DNA from: Trichobilharzia regenti
Lineage: Eukaryota > Platyhelminthes > Trematoda > Strigeidida > Schistosomatidae
Direction: 5' to 3'
NCBI GenBank assembly: GCA_944472135.2
Contig: OX235268.1
Coordinates: 10,856,589-10,920,588 of the forward strand
Length of the DNA: 64,000 nucleotides
Shown: one piece after another, positions 1 through 10,708 of the stretch
Layout of the letters: each line of letters begins with the position of its first letter
Numbering within the stretch: the stretch's first letter is position 1
Program-made: the position numbers and the translations under genes
The notes under the pieces: model-generated
The model's input: the letters and a program-made list of their open reading frames with translations, nothing else
Databases searched by the model: none
What the model was told of the DNA's origin: nothing

Positions 1-1600
1 TCTCCTGGAGGAGATTAACGCAGGTGAAACTTATAGAAGACGCTCAAAGAAACCTAATTACCAAGGATAAGAAATTTACAAAATCAGTGGGCTCATGACT
101 TCAAAGGACCCTTGAATCGACCGCCACCTGCTACTCGTCCATGAATAATACAAACATCAGGCACAGAATTCGCAGTGGACACCAATCCTCCAGCAAGACC
201 AGAAGTTTTGAATACAGTCAAGTTACTCAAAATATGGGAAGTTAGTACTACTGGATGAAATCCATAATGAAGCACTGAAAACGCATCCAGATACTGCAGC
301 TTATATGATCACGCGCACTTACATGATCACCCACTATTCCAAAATGTTTTTAGGGAATGAAAGGTGCCTATTGACTGAAGGAAAGGCTACCTTGTCAATT
401 TACAACAGAAGGGCGACTTAGCATTCTACGTGGAATGACGCGCAACGAGTCTGCTGTTCACTCAAAACAAAATAATAAGCCACGTCATGCTAATGAGATT
501 GAAGACGCATTAGTTGCAGAAATCCCTCACGAAGAGGCTGGCTCGGGTCAAGCAAATCATGAGTGATCAAACTACAACCCTTCCCTACTAGGAGACCACT
601 TCAAAATTACGGAGTTGTCAAAAACTAAATCAATCTCATTGAACAGCTATATGACTATGCCATACACCAAGTGATTCACAATGGCAAAATCCACGGAGCT
701 GTGAACTGAAGACGGGAGTAAGACAGTGCTGCCTAATATCACTAGTGGTATTCCTAATTTGGGTGTACAGTATTGTGCTTCCGACTATAAGTGACGAGGA
801 CACAGGAATACGTTCGACTGGTAGGGAGACTCTAGAGGGTCTCCACTTCTTGGATGAATTATGTCTTATACTATATAAACTCGGAGATCTAAGGTTGAAA
901 ACCAACCAGCCGCCGAAGAAGCAGTCCGAGAAGATAGGACTTCAAGTGAACATAGAGGAAATGAGGGTGGTGAAGAAAATCAATCGACAACAAGAAGCAC
1001 CATTCACTGTTAAAGAGAGAAACTTGAAAGACGTCACTCCCTTCACTTATCTCGACACCATCGTTTCATCTAAATCCAACTTTACGGATAAGGATTTGAA
1101 AACCAGGATCGGAAGGGCAAACAAAACTTTCATTACTCTGAAATCACTTTGAAAATCTCTCACATTCAGCATAAGGAACTAAATTCAGATTTGTAATGGC
1201 AAAGCTGAGTGAGTTCCTATTAGTAGATTAGAAACTCTGCTCGTCAAGAAAGGCTTTAACAACAGGCTACTTCAGACTTTCACCAACAACTTCCTTCTCT
1301 GGCTCCCTACGGAAGAACACCTGTCTGACCAAAAACGATAAGCGACAAAATCTCTGAGAAAGAACCAACCAAGTACCCACTGCTCAACAAATAGTCCTAA
1401 TATATTGGTGATGGACTGCATACACACCGAGGAGGTCATCGGATGACTTAGTGCTAGTAACAGACCTTCGAGTGGAATCTGGTGGGGTTATGACGCATTG
1501 CTTCTGTGTTCAAGGATGCAATGGATGCGGTCGTGCGAGAAGGAGTTGAAGGCTTATGGGCAATCGTGAGTCCAGCTAAGCGATTGATGGTACTCATGAA
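1..1600 (+). pseudogene. Degenerate RTE-clade non-LTR retrotransposon, 5' end outside window
   Basis: Decayed copy of an RTE-type polymerase ORF. Shifting between frames, it matches the better-preserved element at 27.5-30.5 kb from the endonuclease-RT linker to the C-terminus. Near 90-145 it shows a stretch like FKRLLNRPPP. Near 705-750 it has KTGVRQCCL, an altered form of the RT motif TGVRQGCLL. Near 850 FLDELC stands where FADD is expected, so the catalytic aspartates are gone. The longest open piece (745-1152) includes the downstream blocks equivalent to FTYLGSIVS, ARIGKA and FITLKS. The C-terminal part to about 1580 has many stops. The start of the element lies beyond the left edge. It is much older than the copy at 27.5 kb and cannot encode an active enzyme. 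Confidence 0.8.
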
Positions 1601-4600
1601 ATGATATTCCAACAAAGTTTTATCCTCAGAATCATGTACCCAAGATACTCCCCGCACATACACACCATTCCAATTGCAATGTTTCCAGGATTTATCTCTT
1701 TCCATATGCAAAGGGGAATAATGCATTTCAAATCGAACATAGTCAATTTTGATATAGATCACATCCTGGATTTTAGTTTATGCATTTTAGTGATAAATGA
1801 ATAAATGTTACACATAGAGTGGTGAGAATGACACATTATCTGAAATCAGGGTCATAAAGATCAACAGTACGCATTTGTCAATTGTTCAATTTTTACAAAT
1901 AATTTCCTATTAGCTACTCCTAACAAAACGTAATCCAAGGCATATTTTGCTTTCATAAACGCAATGCATTCAGTTGCATAAATTTAAGCATTCTCACGGT
2001 TATTTTTCCCTGAAATGTAAGAATTTTTTAAGGTTTGTTTTATAGAGTATTGCAAAATATGGTGTCAGTATGAAGGGATTAAATTAAAGCAGTACAAATT
2101 CAATGCGTTTTCACGTACATTGATTGCCCCAATGTGTAACTAACCATTTTACAATCTATCCGTTGATTTAACTTGTTGTTCAGATGTAAGTTATACTGTT
2201 ACATTTGCTTTAGTTTGTCGAAATCACTGTAGTGATTCAACGCGGTAATAATGAAGTACCTTTTAATGTCTAATGTTGGTTTCTGAAAAATGGCAATCTT
2301 TACCCATTTCGGTAATCTCTTTTCTAAATCAGTTAAATACACTTCACTAAGTTAACAAGGCGAATGGTGTGCTCCCTGAAAAACACCCCTCCAGGTCGTG
2401 TACTGGTGACACTCATTGCGTATACATGCTATTCCATTATCAGTGCTTAGGTGTTAACCTCTTCCATTATAAAAAGTTGAACGATTCATTCACCTTGAGA
2501 TAAACTCAATTGTGATACAGATCCCTTTAACATCAAAATATTTAACTATCTGAATGAGAATATAATCTATATTACACATACAGTGATCATAAAGACACAA
2601 TATCAACAATCAGAATAAATATGACCAAAACCACTCATATCCTGATTGCGTATTCGAGGCTAACTAATCCCTTATTCTGTGGATTTGAAAATGGAGTCAA
2701 AAATTTTTCTCTTTTTATAAATCAGAGCTAATTAGATGCATGAATTTCATATCACTCACTGTAATGGTTGCCTGAGGAAAATAAATTGTATTTGAGAACA
2801 TGTTTTCAAGTATGATGAGTGATACTGACAAAGTGATGAAGTAAAACAGAGCCAGTTATACTTCAATTAAATTTAAACAAATATAAAGCACCAGTCCATT
2901 GAAAACACATCAAATGTTCATTGACGATTTCAATAGTTGCTCACTCAAATCTAATCTCTACTGTAATATTCGCCATATGTCTTACTAATACATGGTCTGA
3001 TTTGATATAACAATAATAAAACTCTCACCATCAAGTATATATAGCAACACCCCTGCAACCCATTGAACGTTTTTCCGTGGCTGTTCTGCTGGATACTACT
3101 TTCATCAATGCATTTCCTATTGACTCCTGTTAATACCTCTACTATTTCAACGTATTAATGATTAAAGTGAATTCAAATTTCGAGTGTTTGTACACTTTGT
3201 ACATTATGAGATCTCAACGCAAATTCATTGAAACAAATTTCTCTTAATATTTTCTCTATTTATCTATTTACATCTTTGTATGTATTATTACATAATTCAG
3301 TCGCCATCGCGCAAATTCTGTAACAGTTTAGAGTCACTTCTGGATTTACTTTCATTCATGGAATAACTAAAAAAATATTCCAATATGAATTGAGTCCCTA
3401 TTTTTCTTTTAGCAGTTTTGTTCACAAGGAATCCGCTTTCTAAGAATAATCCTTCACTCTCAATTATTCCTTAATTTGTATTCTTATCTGATGGGGCATA
3501 CACTTGAATAATTCATATATACATATATATATATATATTCTCACGTTCAATGTTTTCTGAAACAAATTTAATTTATTTCTTGTGATTTATGTTGTATGTA
3601 AAATATCATGTAGATATAATGAAACGCCTGATGCTACTACTAAAATTCATCCAATTTTCACGACTATTGAGCATAATTCTACTGTACAAATTTAGTAATC
3701 TATAAAGGATTTTCTTTGTCCTTAATCCCTGTATAAGTTTTTTACTTCATTTAACCTCGTGTATGAATTGTATTCATCCTATCTTGTGACAGCCTTCCCC
3801 CCGTTCTCTTGACTGGAAACTAAATCTTGACTTATACAGGTAATTAATTTGGTTAGAACTACATGCTTTGTTCAATTTCCAAATGGTGTTTTGTCTCTCT
3901 TAGGCGTGGTCCGTACATAGAATACTTCTTATAGCTTCAGAAATATATTATTTGTAGGGCTATGAAACTACCATTCTGAATTATTCCTACCCATAAACCA
4001 CTGTGCTATCATAGATTTAGACTTTTTCTCTTTGCGATTTAGGAGATTTGGCCGGTTGTTGAATGTTACTAAAGGCACATGTTTAAAGCCTGAAAAATTC
4101 GTGGATATTCCTGCCAGTTCTTTCATTTTTTCGCCATCACTAAAGAGCATCGATATGTCCGTTTTACTTTTTTGTTTGACACAATTATTTTATTATGATT
4201 GTTTTCAAGTTGCCAGCTTCATTAAATATATCTCGAAATGTTATTCGATGAAATTTATCTGCAACCGTTGTATCCAGGTTCCGTCGTGTTTCCTACGGTG
4301 TCACAGAAACATACATAGAAAGACATTATATCACTTCATTACTTCCCATCAGTGTTAACAGCAATATGAATGTAATAAAACCATTTTGAAAATGTGAATA
4401 CGCATAATGTAACTTTGAATGAAAATTTGCTATTTATATTTACAAAATATACTTACGGAATTCATCTATGACGTTAACCAGCACATCAGTTTTTAGATTT
4501 TATTTTGACAGTAAATATTACGGAGATTTCATTTTTTTCGTGAAAACATTACTCTTCATTCTATTCCTGCACATTACCTTTTAATACTCAAGTTGGATTA

Positions 4601-4920
4601 GGTAGAAAAAAATACTTCATGAAAAATACTTTAGCAAACACTTTAAAAACAAGACAAATATTTCAGCAAATAGTCCTTTTATGGTGAATTCTTTCTCCTG
4701 AAGCTCTACAATTACATTTATATAATCTGTTCTTGTAAAAGTAGATAATGGAAAAGGGATAAGATGAATATGCTAATCCATACATGTTGTAAGTTGATTT
4801 AGGGTGATAGGATTACCTAATGAGATAAATAGTTTAGTAAGTTAATTGTTACCGGGCTGCACATAAAAAGAATCGTTCTAGATAGGATTCATGTCGAACA
4901 AAATATCTAATAATGTTGCA
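1600..4920. other. AT-rich non-coding stretch, nothing recognised
   Basis: No recognisable gene or known repeat. A (TA)n microsatellite lies at about 3522-3538. A 108-codon open frame at 4032-4358 (+) follows a splice-acceptor-like TTTAG but resembles nothing I know, and no matching block was seen in the 57-62 kb duplicate. I treat it as unsupported. Confidence 0.5.
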
Positions 4921-4992
4921 AGCTTTGACATTTACGGAAGACTGCTTCAGGATTGGAATGACTCTATTAATTTCATATTCACCTTAAGTGTA
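4920..4992 (+). pseudogene. Exon-like block 1 of unit A
   Basis: Reads ASFDIYGRLLQDWNDSIN followed by FIFTLS. The A' counterpart near 57.9 kb reads KFDHGRYQRLFQELHG then CIDLIL; shared positions are FD, GR, L, Q, I and the hydrophobic tail, with one small gap. No convincing splice acceptor is visible directly upstream in A, whereas A' has a good pyrimidine-rich one. Weak on its own; supported only by collinearity with the later blocks. Confidence 0.25.
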
Positions 4993-5631
4993 ATTATTTT
5001 CCAGGATGATATTTTTGGGAGATCACATTCTTAACCTTAAAAAAAATCCTACTCGTGCTTTAAATATAGTCAGTTCACAGTTCAATAAATAATTAGAAAA
5101 TGTGTCTCCTTCAACAGAGTAAAATAAGATAGATTATATTTCCATGTATGTCTCAAATTGCTCAAAGAATAAGATACCTGTTTATCAGAACATTTTTCTA
5201 ATAAATTTGAATCTGGAAGCTAAACATGTTCAAAAGTGTAAAATCTGTTCACATTGAAAAATGTAATTATTCACCTCTTTTGTCTGATTTAAAAATTATT
5301 TAAAAAAATACTCATTAAACGTCTTCATTAGTTGAAACAAACGAATACTCTCTTATGAAAAGAGCATCACCTCATTATTGCTGGCTGCTCAATATAGGTT
5401 AACAATAAATGAAGTTCTAGAACTGACGAATGAAATGTATTTCGCCTTTAGTCGCTCACAAAAAAGGCTCTAAGAAAGTATCCTCAGACCTTGAATAGAT
5501 ATGGATATATGTCAGGGTAGTCAAAGTATCTAGTAACTAAGTTTTCGAAAAATGAGCATCCTGATAGACGAACAATTGGGCGTACCTTACCTATTTCTCA
5601 ATTAAAATTGTTACACAACTTTACTCTGTAG

Positions 5632-5762
5632 AAAAGCTTTTATATCAACTTTGGACTTTGACGGTTTGAAATTGAAATATACTGAACAGGAATATGCCGC
5701 AGACAGCCTTTCTAATCAAGAAACCATGAAAGCAACGGCAACCGATTTTTGTTTAATGGCAG
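5632..5762 (+). CDS. Candidate exon 2 of unit A, unknown family
   Basis: A 131-bp block between a pyrimidine-rich acceptor (TTACTCTGTAG) and a GT donor (GGCAG|GTTTAT). The open frame starts KAFISTLDFDGLKLKYTEQE and continues through EYAADSLSNQETMK to TDFCLMA. The A' copy at 59034-59159 aligns without gaps in the same frame: KAF, L.F, L.LKYT, EY, LS.QE.M and T.F are identical. Gap-free frame conservation between old copies argues for past coding constraint. The exon would begin after one leftover base and end one base into a codon. No known domain is recognised. A' ends in an in-frame TGA and lacks the acceptor. Confidence 0.45.
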
Positions 5763-6056
5763 GTTTATATTACAAGATTGAGATTAAATTTTGAATAGGA
5801 CTGAAGTTCGGTAGGGTTTTGATTTGTTGTACTTTTTTCTGAAACTGGATAATCTTGCTTCAGTTACTAAAACATCTAGTAGCTAATTTATTGTAATCGG
5901 TCCTTGAGAATCGTCTGAGTGAGTAGAGAAGAAATTTTGTAGAATATGTAGCGTAATTTTGCTAAAATATCACTGAGGTCGAATTTCAGTTAACTTTTGG
6001 GAAAGATCTTGTACACCATCATAAAAATACAAAACATTCATCTTACTTTTCTCTGA

Positions 6057-6080
6057 ATATATATATATATATATATATAT
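6057..6080. repeat. (TA)n microsatellite
   Basis: About 12 uninterrupted AT dinucleotides. Similar tracts in this window: about 3522-3538, 6642-6653, 32328-32352, 43290-43308, 44127-44141, 55050-55064 and 60799-60819. Confidence 0.95.
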
Positions 6081-6310
6081 GATAGGACTTATTTTGATCT
6101 TCAGCATCTACGGATCACGTAAATGAAAGAAGGATCTAAACTTTTGTGATTATATCATATCAAAATTGTTTCTTCATTTCCAATAGGTCTACTTTTTGAA
6201 CAATCGTTGACAGCAAATGTGTTGACAGGATGTAATGTCTTCGTTTTCCTTGCTGTTATACTTTATTTTTACACTTGAGTTTTCAATTTTTTTCTTTTAC
6301 TCTTATACAG

Positions 6311-6480
6311 TATTGCACATTCCACTGATACTGAAGCTCTGCATCGATTGTTCATGTATTTAAAGGACAATATCATTATAAAGGATAAGTTTGATGAGTT
6401 TTCTTTAAAGATATTTGAATGCACTGTTATTCTTGATCAGATGTGTATTCATACAATTTTGACAAAATATCATCAGATGG
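6311..6480 (+). CDS. Candidate exon 3 of unit A, unknown family
   Basis: The clearest exon-like block. A pyrimidine-rich acceptor (TTTTACTCTTATACAG) is followed by an open frame containing HSTDTEALHRLFMYLKDN, then KFDEFSLKIFECTVILDQM, to LTKYHQM, and a GT donor at 6481. It is helix-like in composition with cysteines; no family is recognised. A' has a homologous segment near 59900 reading TDALCSLLDMKDN, which terminates early. Phase: the end (one base over) fits the start of block 4 (7570). The start fits exon 2 only if splicing uses the AG at 6335-6336 instead of 6309-6310, so the model is uncertain. The frame stays open up to a TAG about 30 bases past the donor. Confidence 0.45.
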
Positions 6481-6620
6481 GTGATTCTTCACACACCTCT
6501 TTGAACTAGTGGGTGATGACGCCGGGATTAAGTGGATTAGTATTTTATGAATATTGAAGATAAGTGCCATCTGCTTGATTATTTATTTTATTTTATTTAA
6601 ACGCATAAAAATGAGCAAGC

Positions 6621-6653
6621 AAAAAAAAAAAAAAAAAAGAAATATATATATAT
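6621..6653. repeat. Poly(A) tract followed by (TA)n
   Basis: Eighteen A residues followed by GA and an AT dinucleotide run. Could be a retrotransposition tail or simple slippage. No retrocopy body was identified immediately upstream. Confidence 0.7.
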
Positions 6654-6769
6654 AAGGTAAAATACAGGAAACTATGTATAAAAATAAAAGTAGGTAGGAA
6701 GGAAATAAGTTGCTTGAGGGATCAATATTGCTTGGAATCATTTTTACTAGCGCGCTTGAGTTTCAATGG

Positions 6770-7290
6770 AGTTCGTTGCTTTAATTCATTCATTGTGTGC
6801 GGGCTGAGATACTGCCCGGGCGCCCAGACCGAAGCAGGTGGTTTTATTAAGGGACCACCCCCGAGCCTTTGACTTGGAGTCTAATCCGCAAGGCAGCGGA
6901 GCAGCGTCAGGAGCTGCATTCCCATGGTTGCCGGTGACCCATATGGGTTCATACGCCATTTGATCCGATTGGAAACTGGAGCCCATGTACCCCATGGTAA
7001 CTGCTTTTAGTTTAACCGCTATCCAGAAAACCTTCCTGACATGGTAGGACCTGTAGAGACAGAGTCCCAGTCAGTTCAGCTTGTTGGGTCATTGCGGTAT
7101 TCAAGCCCGACCACCACGACAAGGTAGCAGTTATCGGCCGGGCTTGATAGTTCATCATAAACATCCTGTGATATATATCTGTGCATTCAAACTGATTGAG
7201 CCCTCTTCGCCTACAAAATAGCCGAATTCTGTTATAAATCGTCCATCCTTCTACTCTTTCTGGGATGGCATAAACGTAATTTTGTTTCAC
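6770..7290 (-). mobile_element. GC-rich interspersed repeat, probably the 5' part of a retrotransposon
   Basis: This roughly 520-bp block is far richer in G+C than its surroundings and interrupts unit A with no counterpart in A'. It contains GCCCGGGCGCCC and GGACCACCCCCGAG. On the minus strand two open frames (7012-7290, 92 codons; 6786-6995, 69 codons) are separated by an in-frame stop and a short gap. From memory the sequence resembles a recurrent schistosome repeat tied to non-LTR elements, but I cannot name the family. No reverse transcriptase sequence is attached, so this would be a fragment. The ORFs may be incidental in stop-poor GC-rich sequence. Confidence 0.45.
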
Positions 7291-7569
7291 ATGTTGATTG
7301 AATGAACCGAAGTGATCAACTATTGTGTTCTAAGTGGTTTAGGGAATAAATTATCATCCGCATTTTGATGGCTTGAAAGTTGTTGTTCTTTCACACTTCT
7401 TCAAATCGAGCATATCTTCATGAATCTCCGAAATGTTCAAGAACTCTGTGACTACTTGGTTTCAAACAGTCGCCTTACTTTAGAACTATAGTTGTATGTT
7501 GGATGAATTTTCACCGATACCTTAGTGGTACGATGTTGAGAGGAGTCTACTAGTGTAAATCTTATGAAG

Positions 7570-7661
7570 CACCTGTCATGTTTATTCACATTCACTTAGA
7601 AGATGGCAAGACCAACTGTAGAATCAGCAAATACGGCATTACTAGTCATTTCGAATTTCCC
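7570..7661 (+). pseudogene. Exon-like block 4 of unit A
   Basis: Begins after an AG at 7568-7569 and, joined to the one base left by block 3, reads APVMFIHIHLEDGKTNCRIS then KYGITSHFEFP before a TGA at 7662. The A' copy (60655 on) aligns in frame without gaps: TPVLTVQINKNDGDIEYR then TSEYSIISRYELF. The shared PV, D/G, R.S.Y.I.S and aromatic positions support coding descent. No good donor precedes the TGA in A, so either the exon ends here or this copy is broken. Family unknown. Confidence 0.35.
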
Positions 7662-7932
7662 TGAACATGTACCATTAGCTGGCTTATCAAGCAACCTTAT
7701 AGATGCACACCTGAATCCTTACCATAATCATCGTAACCTGAAAAATTAAAGAACATTTTAGATTTGCCGAAAAAATAAAACTTCACTGCTGAGTGAATTT
7801 TGAAAATTGCTTCTGTTCAATCAGCAATATGAGATAGTGTAAACGATAATGCATCATGCTTTTTGCACCCACAAAGTCAATGAATCTTTCCTGAAAACTT
7901 CATCACGAAGACATAAATGAAATTTAATTCTT

Positions 7933-7990
7933 TTAGGAGACCTGATTTCCTAAAGTGTAAAAAAATGGTTTATCTGTGATTACTGTGAAT
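7933..7990 (+). pseudogene. Exon-like block 5 of unit A, with a stop
   Basis: After TTTTAGGA the frame reads DLIS, a TAA stop, then SVKKWFICDYCE and TAG. The A' segment near 61025 reads DLISQTDNNYWFIFTSK and then stops. The common DLIS and WFI suggest a shared coding ancestor. The stop in A, if this is the right frame, means unit A is no longer intact. Confidence 0.25.
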
Positions 7991-8092
7991 AGAAAAAGTA
8001 ATATCCACGCAAGTATTCATGCTTGTCTATTATCCCAAACCTTATCCATGAATTGACGACAAGATTTAATCATCAAAATAGTAGTTAAAAGA

Positions 8093-8245
8093 CTGATCAC
8101 GAAGTGATTTCAGCTAGAGAACCAGTGACCAGTGGACAGCCGTTAATAACTTTTTGGGGGCTTATCATCAGGATACACTCTTGAAAACAGCAGAATCGAT
8201 TCCAGAAATTTCATATTTTGTATCTGACCAGTGAACCGGTTAGTC
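8093..8245 (-). mobile_element. Ribozyme-bearing SINE copy, degenerate
   Basis: Minus-strand relic of the SINE best seen at 39.1-39.35 kb. Its 3' end is the block complementary to GATTTCAGCTAGAGAACC. The hammerhead core CTGATGA is present on the minus strand (8164-8170), but the GAAAC element has decayed to TTAAC, so it should not cleave. The CTGTCC cleavage-side block is still visible. It sits at the same position in A as the SINE at 61.18 kb in A'. Confidence 0.55.
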
Positions 8246-8639
8246 AAAATACAAGTCTCAAATATTGGCAAAATGGCTATACACTACTCCTTGGTTTTTA
8301 CTCCTTGGAGTTTTTAGTCTTAAAATAAATCAAATTCATGTAAACTAAACCTCGAAAGTGATAATTTATAATCAAGAGAAACAAGTGTTTGATATTAAGT
8401 AAAGAATAAATTCCGGTAATCCAACATAGAATAATCACCCTAAATTTTGTCAGTAATTTAACTTACCATCTTGACATGAATATTGTGAATATAATAAGCA
8501 ATGTATAATTAGGTACACATTTGTTGAAACACATCAAGTTGGCACTATTTGTAAAAATTAAATAATAATAAATGTCTACATAATGCATGGTTGTTGCAAA
8601 AAATGAGGAAAGTGAATGAGAAGTAAGTGTTTACATAAG

Positions 8640-8680
8640 AGATAATTAAAGATACAGTGGACAGGATGGTGAGAGACTAG
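8640..8680 (+). CDS. Candidate terminal exon of unit A
   Basis: After an AG (CATAAG|AG) the frame reads IIKDTVDRMVRD then TAG. The A' counterpart (61738-61787) reads VIKDAMDRMLRQSDN then TAA, also after an AG. Frame, acceptor position and a stop a few codons apart are all conserved, as expected for the last coding exon of a duplicated gene. Too short to name. Confidence 0.35.
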
Positions 8681-8899
8681 AACCAAAGTGGTAGCGGAAG
8701 TATGGAAAATAGCAGTAGAAATATTATGCAAACACATACATCTTGCTTCTTGGGATTAATTTCGGTTGTATATAGGTAGATTTTTATGGTAACCTCTATA
8801 CGCACGCTGCAGACCTAATACTTTTATCAAGGTAGGACTATAAAAGCATTAATTGGAATCCGGCTGCTTGCTACTGTGACTATACCAGTAATTAATATA

Positions 8900-10705
8900 A
8901 TTTAATAATTATTCAACCACAATGCATAATGAAGACCTAATAAACCTTCAGAAAGCTGAAGCTCAAGTAGTTCCCAAACGTGATAAATGTTTCGGAGTAA
9001 ACGAGATGTTTGAATAGTGAGGCTAGCATACTCGATGACTACAAACATCTCCATAAGATTTCAAGTTCTGTTGGTCGAATTTGAAAGAATGAGAAACAGT
9101 TTTCTTAAATGTCAAAAAGTGATGAACTTAAAAGCTTTTATCTCACAACGTATGTATGAATAACTCAGGTTAACTGCCACGGTCATAGTGAGGTAATACA
9201 GCTTGAAAAATTGGATTATAGTGGCATGTCACTTCGACCAGTGCTGGATATTTAATGAAAGCCAAGTAGTTAGTTGAATTGCTACATCTTCTGAATATCA
9301 AACTTGATAAACAGAGTAGATGACAGGCCCATATAGCTTTTAAGAGCTTCTCTAGCGATTTAATTACACAACGTATAGGAAATGTATCGCAAAGAGAATT
9401 CGGTACAGTAGATGTGCACATGAATAATATGGTATGAGAGTAAATATCTGAAAGTATCTCACCATTCTAAGTTATTTACATTTTAACATTGGCTTGACTG
9501 TTTCAAAGTTTTTCATTGATGAGTATGTTAATTTAAGCGAGCGGTCTTAAGTATGCCAATATAACTTTATCAAACAATTGTCAAATATTTATTGTTAAGT
9601 CGCATTTTTTCAATTTATTTCACGAAGTTTAATTTGCAAACTTCTTGAAAGTTTTCTATTTATTATTATACTGAGAGTGACATGGTGTTTTAGATCGCCC
9701 TACTTTCAACAACTTACTTATGTCCAACGCGATTATTGGGGTTTGTTTGATGTGTAATTTTAAACTAGTTGACATTGATGTCATATAATCCACCAAAAAC
9801 CAAACTGTTAAATTCTTTAATGTAACTTACTGCGTCTTGCACCTTGAGGAAAGATTTATAACAATTAGAAGGATGCTGAAATCCAGCGTACATTCACTAT
9901 TTTAAATACCTGTAAATAGTGAAACGAAACATGATATACTGTCTTGTTGCTGCGGTTTCTCTGCATGTTTTCTAAACCACACTCCACTCTTATCTCTATA
10001 TCTTCAGGGATACAAGTAAATGTATGAGTTACGCCAGTATTTTAAGACTGCAAAGCATAAAATCCGTGCATTGCGAATGCCTTTGTTCAAACATCACTAT
10101 TTCATGTGCCTACGAAAGCAATGAGCATTTGATATAACACAGAACCGTTATCTAAAGAACTGCCTAGCAGTGATAACCTGCTACTCATCATTGAAAAGGA
10201 AAAAGGGAATTGATCATGAAAGTTAGCATATTTCAGTAGTCTACAAGTATAATAAAATTGGTTCTGGAAATGACTTACATTCTTTTGCAATCCAAAAAAC
10301 TGTATATGCATATAAGTTAATAGTTGTATTTACCAAGTTATTAAAAAACGGCTATATTTCGAACATTGCTTGAAAAAAACCATATGTAAAGTGCAAATGT
10401 TTTGGAAGTCATGCATGAATCTGACCCATATATTTGTTTTATAATGGCATCACATGTTTTCATCGCCCTCATATATCACTAAGTATTGTTCATTATAAGA
10501 TATAGTGGTGTGAAATATTCCCATACCATGAATTAAACGTCAATCTGAACGAAGAATATTTTTTTCGATAATTTCTCTTCAGGTTCTAACAAATATAAAA
10601 TATATTTGTTGTCATTACACTAGTGTCCACTTATACGCAGGATGCATTTTTACGTAGAATAACAGATTAGTTATGTGATGTCAAAATATTATATTTTATA
10701 ATTGT
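8900..10705. other. AT-rich stretch, nothing recognised
   Basis: Only short unlinked open frames (for example 9170-9421 and 10102-10311 on the minus strand) with no recognisable motifs. Confidence 0.5.
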
Positions 10706-10708
10706 AGG

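Larger units (their letters stand above)
4920..8900 (+). repeat. Unit A of a diverged direct duplication (partner 57.9-62.0 kb)
   Basis: Collinear blocks in the same orientation as 57.9-62.0 kb: about 4925/57900, 5240/58225, 5633/59037, 5890/59290, 6340/59900, 7570/60658, 7935/61020, 8093/61175 and 8642/61742. Between the blocks the two copies have diverged beyond easy alignment. Several blocks are better conserved as protein than as DNA and sit beside AG or GT dinucleotides, so the unit appears to be an old duplicated multi-exon gene. The GC-rich repeat at 6.77-7.29 kb is present in A only and inserted later. The ribozyme-SINE at 8.1 kb is shared with A' and therefore predates the duplication. 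The protein family is not recognised. Confidence 0.6.

Noticed and set aside
7012..7290. 92-codon minus-strand frame as a real gene
   Set aside because: It lies in a GC-rich interspersed repeat where stops are rare; there is no domain and no conserved partner.
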